Positions 5,628 through 12,416 of a stretch of 13,395 nt of DNA are shown piece after piece. The DNA comes from Devosia sp. (GTDB taxonomy: Bacteria > Pseudomonadota > Alphaproteobacteria > Rhizobiales > Devosiaceae): assembly GCA_025352765.1 (NCBI GenBank), contig JANXSI010000233.1, forward strand, positions 1-13,395, given 5' to 3'. Positions within the stretch are counted from its first letter, which is position 1, and every line of letters starts with the position of its first letter. Below the pieces are notes generated by a model. It saw only the letters and a program-made list of their open reading frames with translations. It was not told the origin of the DNA and ran no database searches. A program made the position numbers and the translations under genes.

Positions 5628-6520
5628 GGCGCGAGGTCCACGGGGACCGGCGGTGCCGTGTAGAGCACGGTGATCTTCACGCGCTCGTTAGCCGCCAGAT
5701 ATGGATCGTTGATAAAGAACGGATCCGACGTGGAGCGTCCCACCACAGCACTGATGTGATCGTCGGACAGGCCCGCCTCGCCGAGAATGTCGCGGACGAC
5801 GTTGGCGCGGTCGCTGGAGAGCTCCCACGGGCCGTAGCGCGGGTTGTCGTATTTGTCGCCGGCGGCGGTGTGCCCGGAAATGCGGATCTGGTTGGACAGC
5901 TTCTCCAGCAACGGCGCCATCGCGACGATCGCGGCGCGGGCGGAATCGATGGGGAATTTGGAGCCGTTGGCGAACATGCGCAGCCCCTCCTGGTCCGAGA
6001 TGGTAATGTCGAGGCCCTCTTCGGACTTTTCGATCAAGAGGCTCGACTGAATGCGGGTAATGTCGGGGTTGGCCTGCCAGGCCTGGCGGATACTTGCCGC
6101 AGCCGCGTCGAACTGCTTGTCCTGAGTCGATTTCTGCAGCGATGCGGCTGGATCGATCTGGCCCGGGTTGCCGGCGAGCTTGCCGGCCATACCTTGGGCA
6201 GGTTTAGCGGGATTGGACACATCCTTGGCCCCGTCGATGGCGGCGCCATGGCGCGAGGCACCGCTGTCGTCGGCGGAATTGCCGCCCATGATGCCGCCGG
6301 CGCCGCTTTGCGTCGCGATGGTGTCGGGCGGCATGAAATAGTTGGCGAGACCGAGCTTCTGCTCCGGCGTCGTCATGCTGATCAGCCACAGCAGCATGAA
6401 GAACGCCATCATCGCGGTCACGAAGTCCGCATAGGCGATCTTCCAGGCCCCGCCATGGTGGGCATGGTCGGCCTTCTTGATCTTCTTGATGATGATCGAG
6501 TCTTCGCTGAGGCTAGCCAT
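5624..6520 (-). CDS. motB: Flagellar motor stator protein MotB
   Basis: MotB forms the proton-driven flagellar stator with MotA and anchors it to peptidoglycan. The 298-residue protein starts with a basic cytoplasmic segment (IIIKKIKKADHAHHGGAWK). A single membrane helix (YADFVTAMMAFFMLLWLI) follows, whose D32 is exactly the proton-binding Asp of the E. coli numbering. A Gly/Ala-rich linker spans about 70-155. The OmpA-like peptidoglycan-binding domain covers 160-288, with ISGHTAAG (214-221), LSSDRANVVRDIL (234-246) and ANERVKI (277-283). It lies 24 bases downstream of motA, so the two are an operon. The ribosome site GGGAAGAG precedes the ATG. Its TAG overlaps the kinase TAA tail to tail by four bases (CTAA). 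No other flagellar gene is in the window. Confidence 0.96.
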   Translation of the reverse strand: MASLSEDSIIIKKIKKADHAHHGGAWKIAYADFVTAMMAFFMLLWLISMTTPEQKLGLANYFMPPDTIATQSGAGGIMGGNSADDSGASRHGAAIDGAKDVSNPAKPAQGMAGKLAGNPGQIDPAASLQKSTQDKQFDAAAASIRQAWQANPDITRIQSSLLIEKSEEGLDITISDQEGLRMFANGSKFPIDSARAAIVAMAPLLEKLSNQIRISGHTAAGDKYDNPRYGPWELSSDRANVVRDILGEAGLSDDHISAVVGRSTSDPFFINDPYLAANERVKITVLYTAPPVPVDLAP

Positions 6521-6544
6521 GTCTCTGCTCTTCCCGTTCGGACT

Positions 6545-7402
6545 CTATTTCGCCAGGCCGGCGGTGGCTGCGTCGACTTCGGCAAAGCTCGGCCGGTCTT
6601 CCGACATCAGCATCTTGCGGGCGAACTCGATGGCGATTTCCGGGGAATTGCCCGACATGTGGGCGAGCAGCCCAGTCTTCATCGAGAGGAAATACTTGGC
6701 TTCCGCCTCGTAGATGTTCTTGAGCGCCGACGCCATCGGACCAAAGAAGCCATAGGCGACGAACACGCCGAGGAACGTACCGACCAGCGCGGCGCCGATC
6801 AGGTGCCCAAGGATCTCGGGCGGCTCGTTGATCGAGCCCATGGTGTGGATCACGCCCAGCACGGCGGCGACGATTCCGAGCGCCGGGGTGCCGTCGGCCA
6901 GCCCCTGGATGGCACTGACGACGCGCGCCTGCTCCTGGTGATGGGTCTCGAGTTCCTCGTCCATCAGCGCATCGAGTTCGTGCACATTGTTGGTGCCCTG
7001 GGTCAGCATGCGCAGGTAGTCGCACATGAACTCGACCGCGTGGTGATCGGCGGCAAATTTTGGAAAGCGTGCGTAGATGTCGGAATTCTTGGGGTCTTCG
7101 ACATGCGGCTCGAGCGCCAGGACGCCCTTGGCCTTGACCAGCTTGAAGAGGCTGTACTGGACACCCAGCAACTCGATGTAGGCGGCCTTGTTGTAGCGCG
7201 AACCCTTGAAGATCGTGCCGAAGATGCCGAGGCACTGCTTGAGCACTGCGCCGGTGTTACCGATCACGAAAGCGCCCATGGCGGCGCCTAGAATGATCAC
7301 CGCCTCGAAGGGCTGGAACAGGACCGCCAGGTGCCCGCCATTGGCAAGATAGCCGCCAAGAACCGAGCCGAAGATGACGACGATGCCGATGATCACACGC
7401 AT
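6545..7402 (-). CDS. motA: Flagellar motor stator protein MotA
   Basis: MotA is the four-helix membrane subunit of the proton-driven flagellar stator. At 285 residues it is close to E. coli MotA (295). Two N-terminal helices (about 1-20 and 31-50) precede a large cytoplasmic domain (about 55-170). Helices three and four follow: PALGIVAAVLGVIHTMGS (173-190) and LIGAALVGTFLGVFVAYGFFGPM (201-223). The functionally important Pro173, Thr209 and Pro222 fall at the same numbers as in E. coli. It is the first gene of a motA-motB pair. The ribosome site is weak, with only purine-rich GAGAGAG about ten bases before ATG. The 332 bases upstream separate it from the divergent pilin gene and should hold its promoter, which I cannot identify. 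Confidence 0.96.
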   Translation of the reverse strand: MRVIIGIVVIFGSVLGGYLANGGHLAVLFQPFEAVIILGAAMGAFVIGNTGAVLKQCLGIFGTIFKGSRYNKAAYIELLGVQYSLFKLVKAKGVLALEPHVEDPKNSDIYARFPKFAADHHAVEFMCDYLRMLTQGTNNVHELDALMDEELETHHQEQARVVSAIQGLADGTPALGIVAAVLGVIHTMGSINEPPEILGHLIGAALVGTFLGVFVAYGFFGPMASALKNIYEAEAKYFLSMKTGLLAHMSGNSPEIAIEFARKMLMSEDRPSFAEVDAATAGLAK

Positions 7403-7734
7403 TACACTCGGACTCTCTCGCTATTGAGCACCAAACGTCGCGAGGCATTCACCGCAAGATCAGCCGCCAAGCAGGGGCGTTCCCCGGTTTCAAGACCGCG
7501 GCGATCGTTGCTTCGGGAATGCCACCCTAGTTCTGGTGCGCAGTATCTGCGAGTGCGCTTAACAGCCCGTGTATAGGGGCGGCATAAAAACCAAGATTCT
7601 CGCTGCCGACGCGGCTCTCCAGCTTGCTTGATCCGGCTCCCGGTACTGCTCAGTTAACAATTCGTCCTGCAGTAGTGCACGGAGCAACCGGTGCCATTTC
7701 GCACGTTCGGGTCCTGCGTTTTCAAGGGGACGGG
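7403..7734. other. 332-base divergent intergenic region, motA / Flp pilin
   Basis: There is no convincing gene here; the frame of the pilin is open upstream, but that sequence is not pilin-like. It must contain the promoters of both divergent genes. The only candidate I see is the one listed for the pilin at 7559-7588. The stretch is slightly lower in GC than its neighbours around 7540-7600. Confidence 0.5.
7559..7588 (+). promoter_or_regulatory. Putative promoter of the Flp pilin gene
   Basis: TTAACA (7559-7564), an 18-base spacer and CATAAA (7583-7588) give five and four matches to the sigma-70 boxes. This implies a leader of about 140 bases. Confidence 0.3.
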
Positions 7735-7908
7735 ATGCACCTTTTCAACCGCTTCGTTGCCGATGAGTCCGGTGCTACGGCGATCGAATATGGCCTCATT
7801 GCCGCGCTCATTGCGGTCGGCATCATCGCGGCTGCCACCAGTTTGGGCGGCCAGCTCAGCAAACTCTTCACTCGTGTCGCCAACAAGCTCAACGCCTCGA
7901 CGTTCTAA
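7735..7908 (+). CDS. Flp family type IVb pilin
   Basis: A 57-residue prepilin of the Flp/Fap family, the subunit of tight-adherence (Tad) pili. The leader MHLFNRFVADESG ends in Gly at the prepilin-peptidase site. The mature chain then begins ATAIEYGLIAALIAVGIIAA, with the required Glu at +5 and Tyr at +6 inside the hydrophobic helix. The short C-terminus (LSKLFTRVANKLNASTF) is typical. The ATG at 7735 is supported by AAGGGGA just upstream and by the normal leader length. No tadA, cpaB, cpaC or peptidase gene is in this window, so assembly must rely on a Tad locus elsewhere, or this is an extra pilin copy. Confidence 0.93.
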   Translation: MHLFNRFVADESGATAIEYGLIAALIAVGIIAAATSLGGQLSKLFTRVANKLNASTF

Positions 7909-8116
7909 GGACGGCGTCAGGCGATCCGTTCGCCCACTACCCCCTGCCCCGGACGATGACGGACCGGCCTGGCCGTCACTCCGATCGGCGAGTCCTGCGC
8001 TGGCGCGAGGCACGTCCGAATTCTGACCACTTCCGAGCGGCCACTGGAACGCTTTCGGCTGTCACAACTTGTGGCACCGAACGGCCTTTGGCCACTGACA
8101 CGGAAGGAAGCGTCAC

Positions 8117-8371
8117 ATGGGAATTATCTGGACCATCATCATCGGCTTTGTTGCCGGCCTGATCGCGAAATTCATCGTCCCCGGCAATAATGAGCCGCGC
8201 GGCTTCATTCTGACTACCATCCTCGGCATCATCGGCGCAGTCGTTGCCTCCTATCTCGGGCAGGCTCTGGGCTGGTATGCGCCGGGCGAAGGCGCCGGGT
8301 TTATCGGCGCCATCGTAGGCGCCATAATTGTGCTGGTGATTTGGGGTTTCGTCGCCCGTCGCCGGGTCTGA
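8117..8371 (+). CDS. GlsB/YeaQ/YmgE family stress-response membrane protein
   Basis: An 84-residue inner-membrane protein of the transglycosylase-associated (GlsB/YeaQ/YmgE) family. It has three hydrophobic segments: IIWTIIIGFVAGLIAKFIVP (3-22), the FILTTILGIIGAVVASYLG region (30-48) and the C-terminal IGAIVGAIIVLVIWGFVARR (63-82). The GNNEPRGF loop between the first two helices is typical. Members are often induced by stress and their biochemical role is unclear. The ribosome site is GGAAGGA, eight bases before ATG. It lies 24 bases upstream of the YidB-family gene and is probably cotranscribed with it. Confidence 0.9.
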   Translation: MGIIWTIIIGFVAGLIAKFIVPGNNEPRGFILTTILGIIGAVVASYLGQALGWYAPGEGAGFIGAIVGAIIVLVIWGFVARRRV

Positions 8372-8395
8372 CCCGGCCGCTTGGAGGAGACTGAA

Positions 8396-8935
8396 ATGGC
8401 AAGAGGCATGCCCTCGATGCTGGCCCTGCTCGGCCTGTTGGCCGTGGCGGGATACCAGAACCGCGACAAGATCGGCGCGGCCCTCAACAATCTGCAGACC
8501 GGCGCGGGCGCGCCGGGCGGCACTCCGGGCACCACCGGCGCAGCCGGTGGCCTAGGAGGACTGCTCGGCGGGCTCGGTGACGCCTTAGGCGGCGGCTCGG
8601 GTGGGCTCGGTGGTCTGCTGGGCGGTCTTGGTGCCGGCGGGCTGACCGGTGGGCTAGGCGATCTGATGAACAGCTTCAAGGATGCCGGCCACGGTGATGT
8701 CGCCAATTCGTGGGTCGATCCGTCGGTTCCCACCCAAGGGCTGACGCCTGACCAGGTGGAGCACGCCGTGGGCGCGGACAATCTGGCGGAGCTGGCGCAA
8801 CGCACGGGCCTGTCGCGCGACGAGCTGCTGAAGCGCCTCGCAACGGCGATCCCTCAGACGGTCGACAGCCTCACTCCCGGCGGCCAGATGCCGACCGAGA
8901 AGCAGGTCCGGCAGCGCCTGCTGCCGTCAGCCTAA
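8396..8935 (+). CDS. YidB family (DUF937-type) protein with a glycine-rich linker
   Basis: A 179-residue protein. Residues 1-35 include a short hydrophobic helix (MLALLGLLAVAGY). Residues 36-88 are a low-complexity Gly/Leu linker in which GGLGGLLGGLG occurs twice. Residues 90-178 are the YidB domain: FKDAGHGDVANSWVD, LTPDQVEHAVGADNLAELAQ, TGLSRDELLKRLATAIPQTV and LTPGGQMPTE. The domain is widespread in proteobacteria and its function is not known. The ATG at 8396 is chosen because GGAGGA sits seven bases before it; the in-frame TTG at 8381 lies ahead of that ribosome site. It follows the GlsB-like gene by 24 bases and ends 22 bases from the convergent cytochrome gene. Confidence 0.88.
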   Translation: MARGMPSMLALLGLLAVAGYQNRDKIGAALNNLQTGAGAPGGTPGTTGAAGGLGGLLGGLGDALGGGSGGLGGLLGGLGAGGLTGGLGDLMNSFKDAGHGDVANSWVDPSVPTQGLTPDQVEHAVGADNLAELAQRTGLSRDELLKRLATAIPQTVDSLTPGGQMPTEKQVRQRLLPSA

Positions 8936-8957
8936 CGAGCGAATACGGGTGGCGTTG

Positions 8958-9545
8958 TCACGCAACGTCGCCCGGCTCCGCCATCCGCTTGCGGCCCGTC
9001 AGCATGGCGCGGATGAGGTTTTCGTGGTGGCGGACGCTGGCGACGATCACGCCTGCCAGATGGACAAACACCAGCATCAAAATCGCTTTTGCGCTCCACT
9101 CGTGCGCCTGGCTTACCCATTCGACGCCCCAGAACTGGTCGGTCGTTGTCATCCACCCGGTCAGGGCGGTCACAAACATGATGGCCATCAGCGTGAGGAC
9201 CATCGCGCCACCGGCTGGGTTATGCCCGATGTAGCGCGCCTCGCTTCCGGTCACGATGGCCCTGAGATAGCCGATGACGGCCCGCGGACCGCGGGTAAAC
9301 TGGGAAAACCGCGCGTAATGCGTGCCGACGATCCCCCAGATCAGGCGCAGTGCGATCAGTGCCGCTGCGGCGTAGCCGGCCAGATGGTGGATGTCCTCGC
9401 TCGAATGCGCGGTCAGCCACGCGGTCGCAAAGCTCGCCACGAGGCTCCAGTGAAATACCCGCACAACCCAGTCCCAGACGCGCACTGTGGGGTGCGCGTC
9501 CGGACGGGTGATGGTGCCGGTCTCAGTTCTCGCCGGCTTCGGCAT
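8958..9545 (-). CDS. Cytochrome b561-type (b/b6 domain) membrane protein
   Basis: A 195-residue di-heme-type membrane cytochrome b of the prokaryotic b561 family, which passes electrons between the quinone pool and a periplasmic or membrane partner. It has four helices: about 28-46, 54-75, 112-132 and 152-171. Candidate heme ligands are H32 (VFHW), H53/H54, H148 (AHEW), H162 (FVHLAG) and H173/H174. The GHNPAGG motif before helix three (107-113) is characteristic. The start overlaps the last 23 bases of the upstream PepSY gene, so the two are translated as a coupled pair, and PepSY-cytochrome b pairs suggest a shared redox task at the membrane. The partner donor or acceptor is not identifiable. 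Confidence 0.9.
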   Translation of the reverse strand: MPKPARTETGTITRPDAHPTVRVWDWVVRVFHWSLVASFATAWLTAHSSEDIHHLAGYAAAALIALRLIWGIVGTHYARFSQFTRGPRAVIGYLRAIVTGSEARYIGHNPAGGAMVLTLMAIMFVTALTGWMTTTDQFWGVEWVSQAHEWSAKAILMLVFVHLAGVIVASVRHHENLIRAMLTGRKRMAEPGDVA

Positions 9546-9831
9546 TACCCACCTGCTCGAGGGTCTCGGCGTTGTAGGCGGTGTTGACCTTCTTGCCGTC
9601 CTTGTCGACGGCGTAGACTTCGTAGCAGCCCTTCTCGACCTTGATCTGGCGGACGGTCATGCCCAGCGCCTTAAGCTGCGCTTCGAGCGTGGCCTTGGGC
9701 TTAAACGAGGAGGCAGGGCCCGTGGCGCAGGTCACGGCGGGCGTCGCCGGAGCGGCGGTGGTGGTCGTCGCGGCGAAGGCGGGACCGGCGACGATCGCAG
9801 CAAGGGCGGCGATGGCGACGAGGCGTTTCAT
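9523..9831 (-). CDS. PepSY domain-containing exported protein
   Basis: A 102-residue protein with a signal peptide (1-20, AFA cleavage), a short Thr/Ala-rich linker and one PepSY domain from about residue 44 to 95 (ATLEAQLKALGMTVRQIKVE, then GCYEVYAVDKDGKKV). PepSY domains are periplasmic or membrane-edge modules linked to peptidase inhibition and to iron or redox membrane proteins. Two cysteines (C35, C69) may form a disulfide. The frame is open further upstream, but I start at 9831 because the signal peptide begins there and GGAG lies six bases before the ATG. Its 3' end overlaps the cytochrome b gene by 23 bases, which argues for a joint function. Confidence 0.88.
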   Translation of the reverse strand: MKRLVAIAALAAIVAGPAFAATTTTAAPATPAVTCATGPASSFKPKATLEAQLKALGMTVRQIKVEKGCYEVYAVDKDGKKVNTAYNAETLEQVGNAEAGEN

Positions 9832-9973
9832 GGAGGGCTCCAGGGTTGGTTTGAACGCCCCTTGCCTAGCGCTGCTTGCTGACGGCGACCTGACGACAAA
9901 AAGGCAATTGTGGCGCCAACGGTTTCGGTCGCGGCATTTGCGCGATAGCCTGCCGCCTTCACGGACGTGCGAC

Positions 9974-10495
9974 ATGTGCAACGACTACGAACAGCACCTC
10001 ACCTACGGCGCCTACACCGAGGCCATCCGGCATCTCGACCTCAGCGCGACGGACACCGAGTCCGCCGCCGACCTGCCGCAGCACGACGACATCAAGATCG
10101 GCGATTCCGGGACTGTGCTCCGCGCCGCCGGAAACGGCGTTGAGCTGGTGCAGATGCGGTTCGGTTTCCCGCCAGCGCGCCCGAAGGCCGGTCTAGTCTT
10201 CAACTTCAAATCCGACGGCCGCCCCAAGGCCAAACACCGTTTTACTCTGGCCGGATCGGAGGTGATGGCCATCGCCGGGCTGTGGTCCGAGGCGGCGGAT
10301 GGAGAGCTGAGCTTCACAATGCTGACCACGGCACCCGGCCCCGACATCGCGCCCTATCACGACCGGCAGGTCTGCGTACTGCGGCCGGAGGACTGGGCGG
10401 CCTGGCTGTTTCTGACCCGTCCCGAAGCGGACTTGCTGCGTCCTTTGCCCGCCGGCTCGCTCGCGGTCGAAACGGTGCGCCCCGGCTCCGACTAG
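9974..10495 (+). CDS. SRAP (YedK/HMCES-like) family protein, internally shortened
   Basis: SRAP proteins crosslink covalently to abasic sites in single-stranded DNA through Cys2. This 173-residue member starts MCNDYEQH, so Cys2 is present after Met removal. The Asn position (N77 in VFNFKSDGR) and the catalytic His (H129 in PYHDRQVCVL) are also visible. In E. coli YedK the residues are C2, N75, E105 and H160, so N to H spans 85 positions; here it spans 52. The segment that should carry Glu105 (the RCLIPA...FYEW region) is absent, and the chain passes straight from FKSDGR to PKAKHRFTL. The reading frame is intact. It may be a degenerate or altered-activity member. No good ribosome site or SOS box is visible upstream. 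It ends tail to tail with the yaiI-like gene, sharing CTAG. Confidence 0.85.
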   Translation: MCNDYEQHLTYGAYTEAIRHLDLSATDTESAADLPQHDDIKIGDSGTVLRAAGNGVELVQMRFGFPPARPKAGLVFNFKSDGRPKAKHRFTLAGSEVMAIAGLWSEAADGELSFTMLTTAPGPDIAPYHDRQVCVLRPEDWAAWLFLTRPEADLLRPLPAGSLAVETVRPGSD

Positions 10496-10950
10496 CGCCG
10501 TTTGGCTTTCAGCGCGGCCTGGTCGAGCGCCTGAAGAAAGCTCTGCCGGTCCTTGGGGGTGAAGCCGGCATTGATGCCGCGGCTCTCGCCGGTCTCGCGC
10601 AGATGCTGGTTGAGCTCGCGCATGGCGAGCGCCATTCCAATCGAGCTCTCGGTGAACGGACGGCCGGTCGGACCAAGCACCGTCGCGCCCTTCGCCAGCG
10701 CACGGCCGGCCAGCGGAATGTCGGACGTGATGACGATATCACCGGCCGCCACCTTCTCAACGATCCAGTCGTCGGCCGCGTCGGCGCCCTGCGCAACTAC
10801 GACGTTGCGGATCATCGGATCGCGCGACGGCCGGAGCCCGAAATTGGCAACGAACGTCACCACGAGCCCGTGGCGGCCCGCCACCCGAACCACCTCGTCC
10901 TTGACAGGACAGGCGTCGGCATCAACATAGACCTGCGATTTGTCAGACAT
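10492..10950 (-). CDS. YaiI/YqxD family (UPF0178, DUF188) protein
   Basis: A 152-residue cytoplasmic protein of the YaiI/YqxD family, a PIN-domain-like fold whose activity is not established. The N-terminal hallmark YVDADACPVKDEV (8-20) holds acidic residues D10 and D12 in the place of a PIN metal site. Further conserved segments are VANFGLRPSRDP, ADDWIVEKVAAGDIVITSDIPLA with its acidic residues, and GPTGRPFT. Length is typical (about 150). It overlaps the SRAP gene at the stop codons and is divergent from the cold-shock gene. The start is in the usual place for the family (a few residues before YVDADAC). Confidence 0.93.
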   Translation of the reverse strand: MSDKSQVYVDADACPVKDEVVRVAGRHGLVVTFVANFGLRPSRDPMIRNVVVAQGADAADDWIVEKVAAGDIVITSDIPLAGRALAKGATVLGPTGRPFTESSIGMALAMRELNQHLRETGESRGINAGFTPKDRQSFLQALDQAALKAKRR

Positions 10951-11151
10951 TTAGATCGCCGTTTCTTCGAGACTTCTGCAAACGAGCCCTCTTGAAATTT
11001 TTCGGGAATGTGGGCATCTGGTTGCTCATACGCTTCGCTACCGTCTCGCGCTATCTGACGGCCGGGTCTTCCCGTCCTTGATCTCCTGAGAACTACCGAA
11101 CGTCGCCGGATGGCATGTTGCCCCCGGAATTCGCCTCTCAAGGACACCAAA
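10951..11151 (+). promoter_or_regulatory. Upstream region and probable long 5' leader of the cold-shock gene
   Basis: These 201 bases separate the divergent yaiI-like and csp genes and contain no gene I can support. Cold-shock genes often have long structured leaders. A small stem (CGGG-TCTT-CCCG near 11067) and a ribosome site (AAGGA, 11140-11144) are visible. I could not place the promoter with confidence. Confidence 0.35.
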
Positions 11152-11358
11152 ATGACCGAAGGCACCGTTAAATTCTTCAACACCACCAAGGGCTTTGGTT
11201 TCATCCAGCCGGACACCGGCGGCAAGGACGCGTTCGTCCACATTTCCGCCGTCGAGCGCTCGGGCCTCACCACCCTCACCGAGGGCCAGAAGGTCAGCTA
11301 CGAGCTCGAGACCGGCCGTGACGGCAAGCAGTCCGCCACCAAGCTGAAGCCGCTCTAG
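11152..11358 (+). CDS. Cold-shock domain protein (CspA family)
   Basis: A 68-residue single cold-shock domain that binds single-stranded RNA or DNA and can act as an RNA chaperone. RNP1 is KGFGFIQP (residues 14-21) and RNP2 is DAFVHISAVE (about 26-35). The start MTEGTVKFFN is typical, so the ATG at 11152 is chosen over an in-frame ATG at 11110; AAGGA lies seven bases before it. Length is standard. It has its own upstream region and a strong terminator, so it is monocistronic. I cannot tell whether it is cold-induced or constitutive. Confidence 0.96.
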   Translation: MTEGTVKFFNTTKGFGFIQPDTGGKDAFVHISAVERSGLTTLTEGQKVSYELETGRDGKQSATKLKPL

Positions 11359-11380
11359 GCTTTTCGCCAGCGCGAAACGG

Positions 11381-11406
11381 AAGAGGCCCCTCGCGGGGCC
11401 TTTTTT
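11381..11406 (+). terminator. Rho-independent terminator of the cold-shock gene
   Basis: A perfect stem GGCCCC-TCGC-GGGGCC (11385-11400) is followed by six T (11401-11406). It is the clearest terminator in the window. Confidence 0.93.
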
Positions 11407-11479
11407 GTTGTCCCGACCGGTCGTCTATCGTTTGCCATTGACGCGCGCTAAGCTCCTCGCTTGATCCAGGAGGACGATC

Positions 11480-11890
11480 ATGGGAAGCCGTCTCAACCCG
11501 TATTTGAACTTCAAGAACTCCGCCCGGCAGGCCATGGAATTCTACCAGACCGTGTTTGGCGGCGACCTCTCCGAGATGACGTTCGGAGAGGGCGGCATGT
11601 CGCAGGATCCGGCGGAAAAGAACCTCGTCATGCACGCACAGCTGGTCGTGCCCAACGGCTACTGGCTGATGGCCGCCGATACCCCCGCGCACATGGGGAC
11701 TCCGAGCCCCAACGGCTCGGTGTCGCTGTCGGGCGACGAAGACGCTGCGCTCCGCGGGTATTGGGAAAGGCTCAGCGGTGGCGCCACCATCCGCATGCCG
11801 CTCGAGAAGGCACCCTGGGGCGACAGTTTTGGCATGCTGGTCGACAAGTTCGGTGTGCCCTGGCTCGTCAACATCGCCGGTCAGCACTAG
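11480..11890 (+). CDS. PhnB-like VOC family protein
   Basis: A 136-residue protein of the PhnB/3-demethylubiquinone-methyltransferase-like branch of the VOC fold. It begins NPYLNFKNSARQAMEFYQTVFGGDL, the typical first helix and strand, and ends with GDSFGMLVDKFGVPWLVNI, the usual last strand pair. Residues 70-110 include the variable loop and GYWERLSGGATIRMPLEKAPW. Members have no settled common reaction. The start has an AGGAGG ribosome site eight bases upstream. It is the first gene of a tight plus-strand cluster: the exonuclease frame opens four bases after its stop. Confidence 0.9.
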   Translation: MGSRLNPYLNFKNSARQAMEFYQTVFGGDLSEMTFGEGGMSQDPAEKNLVMHAQLVVPNGYWLMAADTPAHMGTPSPNGSVSLSGDEDAALRGYWERLSGGATIRMPLEKAPWGDSFGMLVDKFGVPWLVNIAGQH

Positions 11891-11894
11891 TCGA

Positions 11895-12416
11895 TTGGCC
11901 TATATCTTCCTCGATTTCGAGGCCTCCTCGCTCCGCAAGCAGAGCTACCCGATCGAGATCGGCTGGGTCGGCGAGGACGGTGCGGGCGAAAGCCATCTGA
12001 TCCGCCCGGCCCCGGCCTGGACCGACTGGGACGAACGCGCCGCCGTCATTCACGGCATCAGCCGCGAGACGCTGATGAGCGAGGGCGAACCGCATGAGCG
12101 GGTCTGCGGCAAGGTCATTGATCTCGCCGAAGGCAACATCCTGCTGGCCAGCGCGCCGTCCTGGGACGGCCACTGGCTGAGCATGCTGCTGCGCGCCGCC
12201 GGCCATCCGCGGCACCTCATCCGTCTGCAGGACACCGAGGTGGCGTTTCGTGCCGCGGCCCAGAAGCGGTTGGGGACGCGCGCCAACGAGGCTCTGCTCC
12301 AGGGCCTCATGGACGCTGCGCAAGCCCGTGCCGACGCCCTGCCCGTCGCGCACCGCGCGCTGGCCGATGCCCGGCGCGAATGGTCGGTCTGGCGCGACAT
12401 CCTGGAGCAGGCGTGA
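11895..12416 (+). CDS. DEDDh-type 3'-5' exonuclease (DnaQ-like)
   Basis: A 173-residue nuclease with all five DEDDh residues: D7 and E9 in IFLDFEAS (Exo I), D91 in APSWDGHW (Exo II), and H153 and D158 in AHRALADAR (Exo III, HxxxxD). It also has the HGIS segment (53-56) common in DnaQ-like enzymes. It should remove nucleotides from 3' ends of DNA or RNA; the substrate is unknown. I place the start at TTG 11895, because the conserved first strand begins one residue later and no ATG or GTG lies in frame close by. There is no ribosome site; translation probably restarts after the VOC stop four bases before. Its TGA overlaps the Nudix ATG (ATG begins on the last base of TGA). Confidence 0.85.
   Translation: MAYIFLDFEASSLRKQSYPIEIGWVGEDGAGESHLIRPAPAWTDWDERAAVIHGISRETLMSEGEPHERVCGKVIDLAEGNILLASAPSWDGHWLSMLLRAAGHPRHLIRLQDTEVAFRAAAQKRLGTRANEALLQGLMDAAQARADALPVAHRALADARREWSVWRDILEQA

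Noticed and set aside
5405..7291. A 628-codon open frame on the plus strand, opposite motA and motB
   Set aside because: It is a by-product of GC-rich codon use in motA/motB on the other strand; the protein is low-complexity, Arg/Gly/His-rich and resembles nothing.
8046..8072. GGAAC upstream of the GlsB-like gene as the -35 box of an EcfG general-stress promoter
   Set aside because: No CGTT-like -10 box occurs 15-18 bases downstream, so the second half of the motif is missing.
9641..9973. Upstream extension of the SRAP frame
   Set aside because: It lies antisense to the PepSY gene, and the conserved MCND start with catalytic Cys2 fixes the start at 9974.
9832..9973. SOS box (GTTC-N7-GTTC type) upstream of the SRAP gene
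   Set aside because: Only one GAAC half-site is present; no second half at the right distance.
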